From positions 133,195 to 176,154 of the forward strand of contig NZ_LLYB01000081.1 in NCBI RefSeq assembly GCF_001440475.1: DNA of 42,960 nucleotides, given 5' to 3'. Shown piece after piece: positions 1-8,762 of this stretch. This stretch comes from Bradyrhizobium lablabi. Its GTDB lineage: Bacteria; Pseudomonadota; Alphaproteobacteria; Rhizobiales; Xanthobacteraceae. The translations under genes and the position numbers were made by a program. Under the pieces are notes generated by a model that was not told the origin of the DNA, made no database searches, and saw nothing but the letters and a program-made list of their open reading frames with translations. Numbering within the stretch: the stretch's first letter is position 1; every line of letters begins with the position of its first letter.

Positions 1-50
1 TATTCTTCTTCAATAAGTTAGAGAGAAGCCTGCGGAGAACAAAACGGGTC

Positions 51-81
51 TCGTGCGACGCTTTTTGTGATCGTGCGACGC
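51..81. repeat. Two 11-bp direct repeats, period 20
   Basis: The 11-mer TCGTGCGACGC occurs at 51-61 and again at 71-81, separated by TTTTTGTGA. It lies just past the stop codon of the last gene of the RND-Mrp operon. I see no clear hairpin followed by a T-run that would make it a terminator. It may be a short tandem duplication or a protein-binding site; the function is unknown. Confidence 0.4.
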
Positions 82-115
82 GTTGACGGAGTTCTCTTAG
101 GGCGCACGCTCTAGT

Positions 116-3100
116 TTAGTTGACCGCCACCCACAAATGGCGAACGCCTGCGGCCGCATACAGAGCAAGAAAGTAATACAAAATGTAAAGGTTATAGGTC
201 TGGCCGTTGCCCGTGTAGAGGATCCGGATCCTCTCAGCGGAGGTCGTGGTGGCCTCGGTCAGTCCGCCCCAGAGCGCGCCGGCCCATGGAGGCGTCAGTG
301 TTGTGAAGACAGCCCTGAAGCCTTTGTAGAGGCTTGGTCGCGTGCCACCGATCTCGACATTTGCGATGGTTGCCCACCAGCCGCTTTGTTGCAGCAGCCA
401 GAACAATCCGAACAATATCGTAGATGCGATCACGGCGAGCGCCATGACAGGCACCGGATTCCAGTAGCCGTAGATCATCTCCAGCGACATGCCCTGCCAT
501 ACCAACGTCGATGCGAATTGCGGATCGATCGCGTTGGAGAGCGGGGTGATCAGCAGTTTCGGGAAGAATGACATCAGGAAAATACCGGCGATCAGCAGGA
601 TCTGCGGTGTCAGCAGGGGAATCGGCGCCTCCGTCAGGGCGTCATGCGTAGCTCTCCGAGGTCCGAGAAAGATCGCCTGGATGAAGCGTGCCATGTATAT
701 AAAGCCGACAAAGGTCGCCAGCAGAGTCATCAGCGCGGGACCGTACCAGCCCTTCTCCATCATTGCGCTCAGCAGCAGCCATTTGCCGCCGAAGCCGGCG
801 AGCGGCGGCAGACCGGACATCGCGACAATCGCGATCGCAGCCGTTGTGAATGTGACGGGCATGACACCGGCAAGACCGCCGAGTTCGACGATCGAGCGCT
901 TCCCCGTTCGCAAGATGATCGCGGCTGCGACCAGGAACAGGATGCCCTTCACCAGGAGATGATTGGCAGCGAGGTAGAGCGCCGTAACCCAGCCGAGATG
1001 GCTCATCAGTGCGATCGCCGCCACGATGTAGCCGAGCTGGCTCATGCTGGAATAGGCGAGCATGCGCTTCAGATCGTCCTGGCGCGCGGCAAGCATGGCG
1101 CCGGCCAGCGTGGTCAGCATGCCGATCCAGCCCACGACAAGTGCCAGATTCAGGCTCACGTCGGAGCGGATCGCGACGTAGGTCCCGACCAGCAGTCCGT
1201 AAATCGACACCTTGCTAATGACGGCCGAGAGCAGGGCGGATACGTCGTCATCGGCTTCCGCATAGGCACCCGGTAGCCAGACGTGGACCCCGATGGCGCC
1301 GGCCTTGATCAGCAGGCCGATGGCCAACAGCACAAAGACGGGCGCGCTGTCCGGGCCCGCTGCGCGCAGCGCCGATAGCGACACGCTGCCGGTCTGCGTG
1401 TGCAGCACAGCGAATGCGCACAGCAGGAAGAAGGCCGCGGCCAGCGAGAACAGCAAATATTGTAGCGCGTGGGCCGCGGCCTCGGTCCTGCGCAGGATCA
1501 GGAAATAGGAGGACAGTGTGATCAGCTCCCAGACGAAAATGAATTCGAGGCTGGTCGTGGCGCGCGGCAGCGCCGGCAGCGACAGCAGCATGACGGCAAG
1601 CAGCGGATAAAAACCCGAACGGTGGTCCGTGCGGGCGAGGCAGGCGATCGACACAACAAGGCCGCCAGCGAGAAGGAGCATCGCAAACAGCAAACTTATG
1701 CCGGACAACTCGAGAATGAGCTGGCTGCCACCAACGGTCACCAGAACGAGCACGATCAGACATTGCATGCGGCTCGGCAGCCGAGCGAGCATGTGCAGTA
1801 CGAGTCCCGCAGCAAGCGGCATGTACGCCCACAGTGCGGCAAGGCCGGCAAGTTTGCCGGCGATGTATCCGCTGATCACAAGAAGAAGAGCCATTCCGAA
1901 GATTGGAAATAAATCAGCCGGCACTCCGTCCGCCTCGGCTGGAGAGTTTAGGGCCAGGCTAAACCAGCGGAACATATAGGCCGCTTCCAGCAGCGAGCCT
2001 ACCAACACGATGGCGATCCAGACGTGGAGATCGCCGACGGCCAGAGACATGACGAGTTGCCATTTCGCCCAGAATCCCGGGAATGGCGGCAATCCTGATA
2101 TCGCGACGATCAGTATGCCGAACGTTAGGATCGCTCCCGGGCGTCTGGCGAGGACCGCCCAATCTTGCAGGCGTTCCCTGCCGACGTAACCGGCCAACCA
2201 GAAAAGCCCGACTTTGGCGAACAGGTGATTGATGAACAGCCCGCCGACCACCAGGAACATCGCATTGTCGGCGTTGAGCCGGTAGAGCAGGGGCACGGCG
2301 ATCGTCAGCAGGCCCACCTGGCCGATCGAAGAATAGCCGAGAAGACGCTGCGCGTTCGTCTGTTGGAGGCCGATGAGGTTCGAGAAGACGAATGTCATCG
2401 CCCCAAGGCCAGCGATAAGTTCCAACTGGTCCTCGAACAGGGGCAGCAACTTGAGAAGGGCGAAGAAGACGCCCGCCGAAACACCGCCCGAGATCATCGC
2501 GGCAACGTCACAGCGCGCCGTCTCATAGACGTCGAGGCCCCATCCATTCGCGGGGAAGGGCTTCAGCTCCAGCAGCAGGCACGCCAGCAGGAAGATGAGT
2601 GCGGCGAAGCCGATCGGACCCGTGATCGAGGCGCGCTTTGCGATCAGTTCGTCGATGTTCAGGATGCCAGTGACGGCATAGAGCAGCAAGGTGCCGATCA
2701 GGAAGAAGGTCGACGCCAGGACTGTCGCCATGAGGAACTTGAATGTCGCCGACAAAGACGCAGGCGTGTCCCGCAGGCCGAGCAACCCATAGGTCGCGAT
2801 CGAGACGATCTCCAGGAACACGAACAGATTGAAGAGATCGCGGGTCATCACCATGCCCTGGATGCCCATGACCAGCAGCAGGTAGAGCAGCAGCGTTCCG
2901 TACCTTTCGCGCACGACATAGGCGGCGCCGAAAAGCGCGACGAGATTGACGCTGAAGGCGAAGATACTTTCGGCAAGCCCCATGCGCAGATTGATCGCAT
3001 AAGGCGGCTTAGCGCCACCCGTCAGGATCTCAATGGGAGCGGTGCCATTCAAAAGGACGAATAGCCCGTAACCGGAGATCACCGTCATCGCCGCGAGCGC

Positions 3101-3217
3101 GAGGACAAAGGCGGCGGCTGTCCAGGATTTGCCAAGACGATAGAAGAGTGGAATCAGGAAGCCGCCAGCCAGGCCCACAATGAAAATGTTGAGTGGGTGC
3201 AGCAGGCTCTCTACCAT
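116..3217 (-). CDS. Double-module Mrp/Mnh antiporter subunit (MrpD-like fused to a second antiporter-like module)
   Basis: A 1033-residue, almost entirely hydrophobic membrane protein of the MrpA/MrpD/NuoL-M-N family, about twice the roughly 500 residues of a normal MrpD. Module 1 (about 1-480) has the TM5 glutamate E136 (VFLEI), the TM7 lysine K219 (LELKPF), K256, and the PPFPGFWAKW loop. Module 2 (about 490-960) repeats the pattern with E564 (VWELITLSSY), K638 (LIKAG), K669 (ISKVSIY) and PPLAGFGGKW. Both modules thus keep the charged residues used for proton translocation in this family. The gene overlaps mnhC by 7 bp and ends the operon. No separate MrpA-size gene is present, so I infer that one module stands in for the N-terminal part of MrpA. 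The direction and ion of transport cannot be read from sequence. Confidence 0.88.
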   Translation of the reverse strand: MVESLLHPLNIFIVGLAGGFLIPLFYRLGKSWTAAAFVLALAAMTVISGYGLFVLLNGTAPIEILTGGAKPPYAINLRMGLAESIFAFSVNLVALFGAAYVVRERYGTLLLYLLLVMGIQGMVMTRDLFNLFVFLEIVSIATYGLLGLRDTPASLSATFKFLMATVLASTFFLIGTLLLYAVTGILNIDELIAKRASITGPIGFAALIFLLACLLLELKPFPANGWGLDVYETARCDVAAMISGGVSAGVFFALLKLLPLFEDQLELIAGLGAMTFVFSNLIGLQQTNAQRLLGYSSIGQVGLLTIAVPLLYRLNADNAMFLVVGGLFINHLFAKVGLFWLAGYVGRERLQDWAVLARRPGAILTFGILIVAISGLPPFPGFWAKWQLVMSLAVGDLHVWIAIVLVGSLLEAAYMFRWFSLALNSPAEADGVPADLFPIFGMALLLVISGYIAGKLAGLAALWAYMPLAAGLVLHMLARLPSRMQCLIVLVLVTVGGSQLILELSGISLLFAMLLLAGGLVVSIACLARTDHRSGFYPLLAVMLLSLPALPRATTSLEFIFVWELITLSSYFLILRRTEAAAHALQYLLFSLAAAFFLLCAFAVLHTQTGSVSLSALRAAGPDSAPVFVLLAIGLLIKAGAIGVHVWLPGAYAEADDDVSALLSAVISKVSIYGLLVGTYVAIRSDVSLNLALVVGWIGMLTTLAGAMLAARQDDLKRMLAYSSMSQLGYIVAAIALMSHLGWVTALYLAANHLLVKGILFLVAAAIILRTGKRSIVELGGLAGVMPVTFTTAAIAIVAMSGLPPLAGFGGKWLLLSAMMEKGWYGPALMTLLATFVGFIYMARFIQAIFLGPRRATHDALTEAPIPLLTPQILLIAGIFLMSFFPKLLITPLSNAIDPQFASTLVWQGMSLEMIYGYWNPVPVMALAVIASTILFGLFWLLQQSGWWATIANVEIGGTRPSLYKGFRAVFTTLTPPWAGALWGGLTEATTTSAERIRILYTGNGQTYNLYILYYFLALYAAAGVRHLWVAVN

Positions 3218-3570
3218 TTCGACTCCGTGAAGGCGTCGATTGATAGTGTTTTCTTGGACTCATAGAGCCGTATTGCATAGGCCAGCATGACCGCGGTCAC
3301 GGCCATGCCAATCACGATAGCGGTGACGGCGAGTGCAGACGGTACCGGGTCGACGGCGCGTGAAATCGCTTCCGACACACTCAGCGCGCGGTCGATGATC
3401 GGCGCTGTGCCGTTCGCCACGTATCCGATCGCGACGATGACGATATGGGTGCCGGTTCCCATCAACGAGAACCCGATGATGATCCGCAGGATGTTGCGGT
3501 GTGTGAGCATGCCCCAAAGTCCGATCAGGACGAGGAGGAGGCCCGTTGTCAGAACGATCCTCGAAATCAT
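3211..3570 (-). CDS. mnhC: Mrp/Mnh antiporter subunit C (NuoK-like)
   Basis: A 119-residue protein with three hydrophobic segments and the glycine-rich start of MrpC/NuoK proteins (LIGLWGMLTHRNILRIIIGF, then LMGTGTHIVIV). The segment NGTAPIIDRALSVSEAISRAVDPVPSAL, in part, matches the loop before the last helix of MrpC, where DPLPQAL-like residues are usual; the last helix reads ALAVTAIVIGMAVTAVMLAY in part. Length agrees with the family (about 110-125). It follows mnhB after 26 bp and overlaps the double-module gene. It is expected to sit beside the antiporter modules and carry part of the proton path. The C-terminal tail is short and polar. Confidence 0.88.
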   Translation of the reverse strand: MISRIVLTTGLLLVLIGLWGMLTHRNILRIIIGFSLMGTGTHIVIVAIGYVANGTAPIIDRALSVSEAISRAVDPVPSALAVTAIVIGMAVTAVMLAYAIRLYESKKTLSIDAFTESKW

Positions 3571-3596
3571 CGGACGGGTCCCTTCGTATGATCGGG

Positions 3597-4298
3597 TTAG
3601 GGCCGGAACCTCTCGAGAATGACGCTTAGCTCGCAGCCAACCTTGATGCCCAGAAGCGCCGATAGGACCGGAATGGCGCCGGCGCTGAAGAACGCACCGA
3701 ATTGCCCAAGTGGGAGGATTCGATTGTCCAGAAAGCCATCCGCAACGATCAACCCCGCGATGCCCGCCAACACGAACAATGCGCCGGCCACCGACTCCGT
3801 GATGCCAAGGAATTCGAGATTGGGCTGGTATTGCGGGTAGGCAAGCAGCACAAGCAGAATGCCGGACGCAATGACGGCGCCGCCCTGGAAGCCGCCGCCT
3901 GCGGTCAGGTGCCCGTTCATGATGATATAGGCCGCGAAGATGGAAATGAGCGGAACGAGGATCTGCGTGCCAGTCTGCACGATCTCCGACGATGGCCGGG
4001 CCTCGCCAGGGCGATCCTCGGAGGGTACGCCGCGCGGCGGGCCTTCCCTGCCGAGCACGAGGCCGACGCTCGCCGCCACCATGAACAGAACGGCGATCTC
4101 TCCGAGAGTGTCAAACGCGCGGTAGGTCAGCAATATGCCGGTAATGACATTCGGCGCGCCTAACTCCTGCGGCACGAGCCTGATGTAGCTTTCCGCCAGG
4201 GGCCGCGCCGCTTGCTGTTCGGTGTAGCCGATGACAAGGCTTGCAAAGACAAGCCCGAGTGAAACAATGGCGACGATGATAGAGTGGCGCCGGATCAT
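3597..4298 (-). CDS. mnhB: MbhE-MrpB fusion subunit of the Mrp/Mnh antiporter
   Basis: A 233-residue membrane protein. Residues about 1-90 match the MbhE-like C-terminal end of MrpA (PNVITGILLTYRAFDTLGE followed by a hydrophobic helix). Residues about 110-230 match MrpB (SEIVQTGTQILVPLISIFA, then NGHLTAGGGFQGG, the most recognisable MrpB motif). In classic operons the first part belongs to the large MrpA protein, so here MrpA has been divided between several genes. The ATG overlaps the mnhG stop by 4 bp. A charged linker rich in Pro, Arg and Glu (about 85-108) joins the two parts. Confidence 0.85.
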   Translation of the reverse strand: MIRRHSIIVAIVSLGLVFASLVIGYTEQQAARPLAESYIRLVPQELGAPNVITGILLTYRAFDTLGEIAVLFMVAASVGLVLGREGPPRGVPSEDRPGEARPSSEIVQTGTQILVPLISIFAAYIIMNGHLTAGGGFQGGAVIASGILLVLLAYPQYQPNLEFLGITESVAGALFVLAGIAGLIVADGFLDNRILPLGQFGAFFSAGAIPVLSALLGIKVGCELSVILERFRP

Positions 4299-4633
4299 GT
4301 GCCGCCTCCTGCTTCCTGCCGCCCGTCACGCAGCACATCTATACCGGTATCACCAGCCATCGGAATCCGGATGCTGTGCGCGGCTCGGGCCAGCGCATGC
4401 GAGGAGACGGGATTCGTCATCAGCACGAAGTAGACGATGATCAGGAGCTTGAGGCTCCATCCCGGGTGGTGGATAGCCAGGCCCGCGAGCACCAGGGTGT
4501 TGCCGAGCGTGGAGGCCTTCGTGCCCGCCTGCATGCGGGTATACACATCGGGCATGCGCAACATGCCAAGCCCTGCCGAAAAGTGGAAGATTGCGCCAAG
4601 CAGGACTAGAACGCTTCCGATCAAATCCGTCAT
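4295..4633 (-). CDS. mnhG: Mrp/Mnh antiporter subunit G
   Basis: A 112-residue protein starting MTDLIGSVLVLLGAIFHFSA, with three membrane segments and the MrpG core GMLRMPDVYTRMQAGTKAST, then TLGNTLVLAG and LLIIVYFVLMTNPVSSHAL. The frame is open further upstream, but the added residues are not MrpG-like. The ATG at 4633 has an AGAGAG ribosome site and overlaps the stop of the MbhD-like gene by 4 bp, which fixes the start. It is an accessory subunit needed for assembly of Mrp complexes. Confidence 0.9.
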   Translation of the reverse strand: MTDLIGSVLVLLGAIFHFSAGLGMLRMPDVYTRMQAGTKASTLGNTLVLAGLAIHHPGWSLKLLIIVYFVLMTNPVSSHALARAAHSIRIPMAGDTGIDVLRDGRQEAGGGT

Positions 4634-4872
4634 TGTGCTCTCTCTGTTGTCCTGCGGATCGCATAAAGGAAAATGACCACCGACAAGCCGGAGCCGATCG
4701 ACGCCTCCGTCATTGCGACATCCGGCGCGCCCAGCAGGACGTAGCAAACCGCTGCGAACAGGCTCGCAAGTCCTCCGCTGACCGCCGCGGCCAGGGTGCT
4801 GTCCAGGCACACTGCCAGAATGCCGCTGACAAGAATGCTGCCGCACAACAGGTAAACGAAGAGATCAAGCAT
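4630..4872 (-). CDS. MbhD-like DUF4040 subunit (detached piece of MrpA)
   Basis: A protein of about 80 residues starting MLDLFVYLLCGSILVSGI, with the MrpA/MbhD motif ASLFAAVCYVLLGAPDVAMT, in which APDVAMTEASIG is diagnostic of the DUF4040/MbhD domain (NuoJ-like). In standard Mrp operons this domain sits near the C-terminus of MrpA; as a separate gene it recalls archaeal Mbh/Mrp operons. I chose the ATG at 4872, 4 bp after the mnhF stop and with an AGGT-type ribosome site; an in-frame ATG at 4905 would overlap mnhF by 29 bp. Confidence 0.82.
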   Translation of the reverse strand: MLDLFVYLLCGSILVSGILAVCLDSTLAAAVSGGLASLFAAVCYVLLGAPDVAMTEASIGSGLSVVIFLYAIRRTTERAQ

Positions 4873-4876
4873 GTTG

Positions 4877-5137
4877 TCAAAGACCTCGCTCGAGATAGCG
4901 TGCAATCGCCAGGACAGCCAGGAAGCTCAGAACACCGTAAACCAGAGCGACGTCCAGATAGATCGAGCGGCCGGCCACATGCGCGTAAAGCGCAATGAGC
5001 GAAATCGAAACGACGGTCAACATGTCGATTGCCGCAACGCGGTCAATCGTGGTCTGTCCGAGAACCAGACGCAACACGCCAAACGCGACCCCGAGAAAGA
5101 TCAGAATCGCCGCGGCGGTAAGGGTTGCGTCAGCCAA
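4877..5137 (-). CDS. mnhF: Mrp/Mnh antiporter subunit F (TTG start)
   Basis: An 86-residue protein with three hydrophobic helices. FGVLRLVLGQTTIDRVAAID matches the MrpF motif (R-x-x-x-G-P-x-x-x-D-R-x-x-A-x-D) around residues 20-40. The start codon is TTG at 5137, 8 bp inside mnhE, supported by a GAGGAAGA ribosome site about six bases upstream; no ATG lies in a suitable position. Length is typical for MrpF. Confidence 0.87.
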   Translation of the reverse strand: MADATLTAAAILIFLGVAFGVLRLVLGQTTIDRVAAIDMLTVVSISLIALYAHVAGRSIYLDVALVYGVLSFLAVLAIARYLERGL

Positions 5138-5648
5138 AGGTCTTCCTCAGGTGTTCTTCGAATGCGCCGGCAATGGCACGGGTTGCTTCGTCCGTGTCTG
5201 TTGTTTTGACGTCGAGCCAATGAACGAAGAGGCTGTCGCCATCGATGTCGATAACGAGTGATCCGGGCGTCAGCGCGATCGAGCTGGCAAGTGCAAGACG
5301 CCCAACCGGAGTTTCGAGTCTCGTTCTAATCCTAACGATGCCGGGGTTGATTTTGATGCGTGGCGCATAGACGTAGCGCATCATGTTGATGTTCGCGCGA
5401 ACCAGCTCGACGAGAAAGACACATGTGTAGAGAACGAAATGATAGAGGCGCCCCGGGGACAAGCGCACGTCTCGCCATACGCCCGGCTTGCGCGTGAACA
5501 TGTAGGCCAGAACGACGGAAATGATTGCGCCGGTCGCGAGCACGCTAGCGGCGAATGACGAGTTCGCCGCGAACCAGATAAAGATGAGAAGCACCGATAG
5601 CCAAAGGAAGCCGCTAGGCCGTTTCACTGCGGACTGATTTGGCGCCAT
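5130..5648 (-). CDS. mnhE: Mrp/Mnh antiporter subunit E
   Basis: A 172-residue protein with two or three N-terminal membrane segments and a cytoplasmic tail. MrpE signatures include VFLVELVRANINMMRYVYAP followed by INPGIVRIRT, then ALASSIALTPGSLVIDIDGD and FVHWLDV. It starts 30 bp after the RND pump stop codon on the same strand, so it appears co-transcribed with the pump. It is the first Mrp gene in the transcript, as MbhA (=MrpE) is in archaeal Mbh operons. Confidence 0.9.
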   Translation of the reverse strand: MAPNQSAVKRPSGFLWLSVLLIFIWFAANSSFAASVLATGAIISVVLAYMFTRKPGVWRDVRLSPGRLYHFVLYTCVFLVELVRANINMMRYVYAPRIKINPGIVRIRTRLETPVGRLALASSIALTPGSLVIDIDGDSLFVHWLDVKTTDTDEATRAIAGAFEEHLRKTFG

Positions 5649-5678
5649 TGTCAGAGACCCCGGCTGTCAGATCCAGTG

Positions 5679-8600
5679 TTACGAGTTGGTCGTCGGAATG
5701 CCGAATCTCGCCGGCTTCTGCGGATCGGCTGATTTCTCGGTTCCCTTGAACCAGGCTACGTACAAGGTAGGAAGGAAGATAAGCGTAAGAATCGTCGCGA
5801 CCAGCAATCCTCCCATGATCGCGAACGCCATTGGTCCCCAGAACACCGTTGGAGCGATCGGGATCATGCCGAGGACGGTCGATACGGCGGTCAGCATGAT
5901 CGGGCGGAAGCGGGAGCTGCTGGCATTGACGGCGGCAGACCACACGTCCTTCCCCTGCGCGCGTTCGGCGTCGATTTGGCCAATCAAGATCACGGCATTC
6001 TTGGTAATCATGCCGATCAATGCCAGAATGCCAAGAATTGCGACGAAGCCGAGCGGCCTGCGGGACACGAGAAGCGCCACGGCAACGCCGATCAAGCCGA
6101 GAGGCGCGACGCTGAGGACCAGGAACAACCGCTGAAAGCTTTGCAGCTGGGCCATGAGGATTGTAAACATCAGCAACAGCATGACCGGAACGACGGCCAT
6201 CACGGAAGCTTGCGAATATTTGCTTTCTTCAACAGTCCCGCCCACGACGACGCGATAAGCGCGGGGAAGGGTTGCTGCCAGCTTGTCGACCGTAGGCGCC
6301 AGCGCGTTGATCACGGTTTCCGGAAGCGCTCCCCGCGCCACATCGGCTTGCACGGTCAGCGTGGGCACACGGTCGCGCCGCCAAACCAATGGATATTCCT
6401 GCTTGTATTCGAACGTTGCGAACTGGTTCAGCGGGACCGTTCGCCCGTTCGGAAGCGGCACCTGCAGGGTGCTCAGAGTTGAAAGCGAGACGCGCTGTTC
6501 GTCGGTCGCGCGTACGCGAACGTCGACAAGATAGATATCGTCGCGGACCTGGGTGACGGGCGTGCCTGAAATCACGGTGTTCAGGACACCTGCCACCGCC
6601 TGCGAGCTCAAGCCCAGCAATCGCGCCTCGTCCTGGTCAACATGGATGCGCAGCTGACGCGCCGGTCCCATCCAGTCAAAATTGACCTGCTCGGCTTGCG
6701 GGTTGGTTGCGACGATCTGGGCAAGCTTGAGTGCGATTTCGCGCACCTGATCAATGTCGGGGCCGCTTACGCGATACTGCACGGGCCAGCCAACCGGCGG
6801 GCCGAGTTCGAGCGGAGAGATCCGGGAAATCGCGCCCGGGAATTCATTGGCCAAGAATTTCTCAAGCTTGACGCGAAGACGCTCGCGCGCCGCGACATCC
6901 TTCGCAACGATCACCACCTGTGTGAAAAAGTCGTTCGCCAACTGGACATTGAGCGGCAGATAGAAGCGAATGGCGCCGCGTCCCACATAGGTACTCCAGC
7001 GCGCTATATCCTCATTGCCCTTCAGGGCCGCATCGAAACGCTTCGCGGCGGTTTCGCTGGCGTAGATCGACGAGTTCTGCGGCAGGCTGATATCGACCAG
7101 AAGCTCCGGACGATCGGACGACGGAAAGAATTGGCGGGGAATGAGCGGCAGGGCGAGATAGGACAGACCGAAGAGAGCCAGGGTGAGAAGAATAGTCACC
7201 CATTTTGCCCGCATGGCCGCGGTCAGGAAGTTTTGATACCAAGAGAGAATTCTGCCGGGAGTCGCGGTTTGCGAGGTACGGGGCGGTTTCAGAATGAGGA
7301 CGCCCAGCAACGGCGCGAAGACGACCGCCACAAACCAAGACACGAGCAGTGCGATGCTAACGACGGCAAACAGCGAGAATGTGTACTCCCCGGCGGAGCT
7401 GGCCGCAAAGCCGACGGGAACAAATCCGGCGATGGTTACCAGCGTTCCTGCGAGCATGGCGAACGCATAGGTCCGGAACGCGAACGTCGCGGCTTCAATC
7501 TTGTCATCGCCCGCGGCCAGGCGGTTGAGGGTGGCGTCGGTGGTGGTCATAGCATCATCGACCAGCAGTGCCAGCGCGATGATGAGGGCGCCGAGCGATA
7601 TCCGCTGCATGTCGATGCTGGCCATCTGCATGATCGGAAACACGATGGCGAGCGTCAAGGGAATGGAAAGCGCGATGATCAGCCCCGGGCGGACGCCCAG
7701 ACTGATGAAGCTGATCACGAGAATGATGGCAATCGCCTGCAACAACGAGGTCATAAATTCGGAGATCGCGCCATCAACCGTGACGGCCTGATCGGCCACC
7801 AGGATTGGCTGGATTCCGATCGGCAGGTCGGCCGTGATCTGGTCCATCGTCCGCTTGATGTTGCTGCCGAGGGCAAGAATATCTCCGCCCTCCCGCATCG
7901 CGATGGCAAGCCCGATCGCCGGCTCGCCGTTTACGCGGAACATGGGCTGGGGAGGATCGGAAAAACCGCGCCGCACTTGCGCGATATCGCTCAGGCGCAG
8001 CGTCCGTCCGTCCGCGATGAAGTTGACGTCGGCGACGTCCCGCTCCGTCCGAAACGCGCCTGAAACCTGCAGCGACAGACTCTCGTCGCGGGTTTGGATG
8101 GTGCCCGCCGGACGTACAACGTTTTGGGCCTGGAGCGCGGCGATGAGCGCCGAGCGGTCGATACCTAGGCCGGCGAGTTCTTTCGTCGAGAACTCGACAT
8201 AGATCCGTTCGTCCTGAGCCCCCAGCAGTTCGATCTCCGAGACGTCACGAACAAGAAGCAGCTTCGAGCGGATATCTTCGACGTAATCGCGAAGTTCGCG
8301 ATGGGTGAACCCGTCGCTGGTGAAACCGTAGATGATCCCGAACGTCGCGCCGAAATCGTCGTTGAAGCCGGGCCCAACGATGCCTGTTGGCAGCGTATGT
8401 CTGATATCGCCGATGTTCTTGCGAACTTGGTACCAGGTGTCGGCGACTTGCTTCGCGTTTGCGCTGCCCTTCAAGTTGACGAAAATCGTCGTGATGCCTG
8501 CCTTGGTATAGCTGCGCAGGAAGTCGAGATGCGGCGTTTCTTGCAGTCTGCGCTCAAGTCGCTCTGTCACTTGCTTGAGCGTATCCTCGATGGTTGCTCC

Positions 8601-8762
8601 GGGCCACGCGGCCTGAACAACCATGGTCTTGATGATAAAGGCGGGATCCTCGCTGCGCCCAAGACGGAAATAGGATACAACGCCGGCAATGACGGCAATG
8701 ATCATGAGGTAAGCAACGAACGAGCGGTGATTCAGCGCCCATTCTGAGAGATTGAACCTCAT
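5679..8762 (-). CDS. RND-family efflux pump, inner-membrane subunit (AcrB/HAE1 type)
   Basis: A 1027-residue RND permease with the usual plan: an N-terminal helix, a large periplasmic loop (about 35-335), helices 2-6, a second periplasmic loop (about 560-850) and a terminal helix bundle. The proton relay is intact: D402-D403 in LLVDDAM (TM4) and K921 in GMITKNAVIL (TM10). The start at 8762 was chosen over an upstream in-frame codon because the preceding 59 residues are arginine-rich and not RND-like, and the ATG overlaps the adaptor gene's stop by 4 bp. With the adaptor it should form a tripartite pump; no TolC-type outer-membrane gene is in the window. Substrate unknown: the MRFNLSEWALNH start and SEDPAF motif are typical of the multidrug-type (HAE1) rather than the metal-type (CusA) branch. 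Confidence 0.9.
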   Translation of the reverse strand: MRFNLSEWALNHRSFVAYLMIIAVIAGVVSYFRLGRSEDPAFIIKTMVVQAAWPGATIEDTLKQVTERLERRLQETPHLDFLRSYTKAGITTIFVNLKGSANAKQVADTWYQVRKNIGDIRHTLPTGIVGPGFNDDFGATFGIIYGFTSDGFTHRELRDYVEDIRSKLLLVRDVSEIELLGAQDERIYVEFSTKELAGLGIDRSALIAALQAQNVVRPAGTIQTRDESLSLQVSGAFRTERDVADVNFIADGRTLRLSDIAQVRRGFSDPPQPMFRVNGEPAIGLAIAMREGGDILALGSNIKRTMDQITADLPIGIQPILVADQAVTVDGAISEFMTSLLQAIAIILVISFISLGVRPGLIIALSIPLTLAIVFPIMQMASIDMQRISLGALIIALALLVDDAMTTTDATLNRLAAGDDKIEAATFAFRTYAFAMLAGTLVTIAGFVPVGFAASSAGEYTFSLFAVVSIALLVSWFVAVVFAPLLGVLILKPPRTSQTATPGRILSWYQNFLTAAMRAKWVTILLTLALFGLSYLALPLIPRQFFPSSDRPELLVDISLPQNSSIYASETAAKRFDAALKGNEDIARWSTYVGRGAIRFYLPLNVQLANDFFTQVVIVAKDVAARERLRVKLEKFLANEFPGAISRISPLELGPPVGWPVQYRVSGPDIDQVREIALKLAQIVATNPQAEQVNFDWMGPARQLRIHVDQDEARLLGLSSQAVAGVLNTVISGTPVTQVRDDIYLVDVRVRATDEQRVSLSTLSTLQVPLPNGRTVPLNQFATFEYKQEYPLVWRRDRVPTLTVQADVARGALPETVINALAPTVDKLAATLPRAYRVVVGGTVEESKYSQASVMAVVPVMLLLMFTILMAQLQSFQRLFLVLSVAPLGLIGVAVALLVSRRPLGFVAILGILALIGMITKNAVILIGQIDAERAQGKDVWSAAVNASSSRFRPIMLTAVSTVLGMIPIAPTVFWGPMAFAIMGGLLVATILTLIFLPTLYVAWFKGTEKSADPQKPARFGIPTTNS

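Noticed and set aside
2165..3064. Long plus-strand open frame of about 300 codons
   Set aside because: It is antisense to the double-module antiporter gene; the product is Gln/Glu/Arg-rich with no family likeness, typical of a shadow in high-GC DNA.
6642..8063. Plus-strand open frame of 473 codons
   Set aside because: Antisense to the RND pump gene, highly charged composition, no ribosome site and no recognisable domain.
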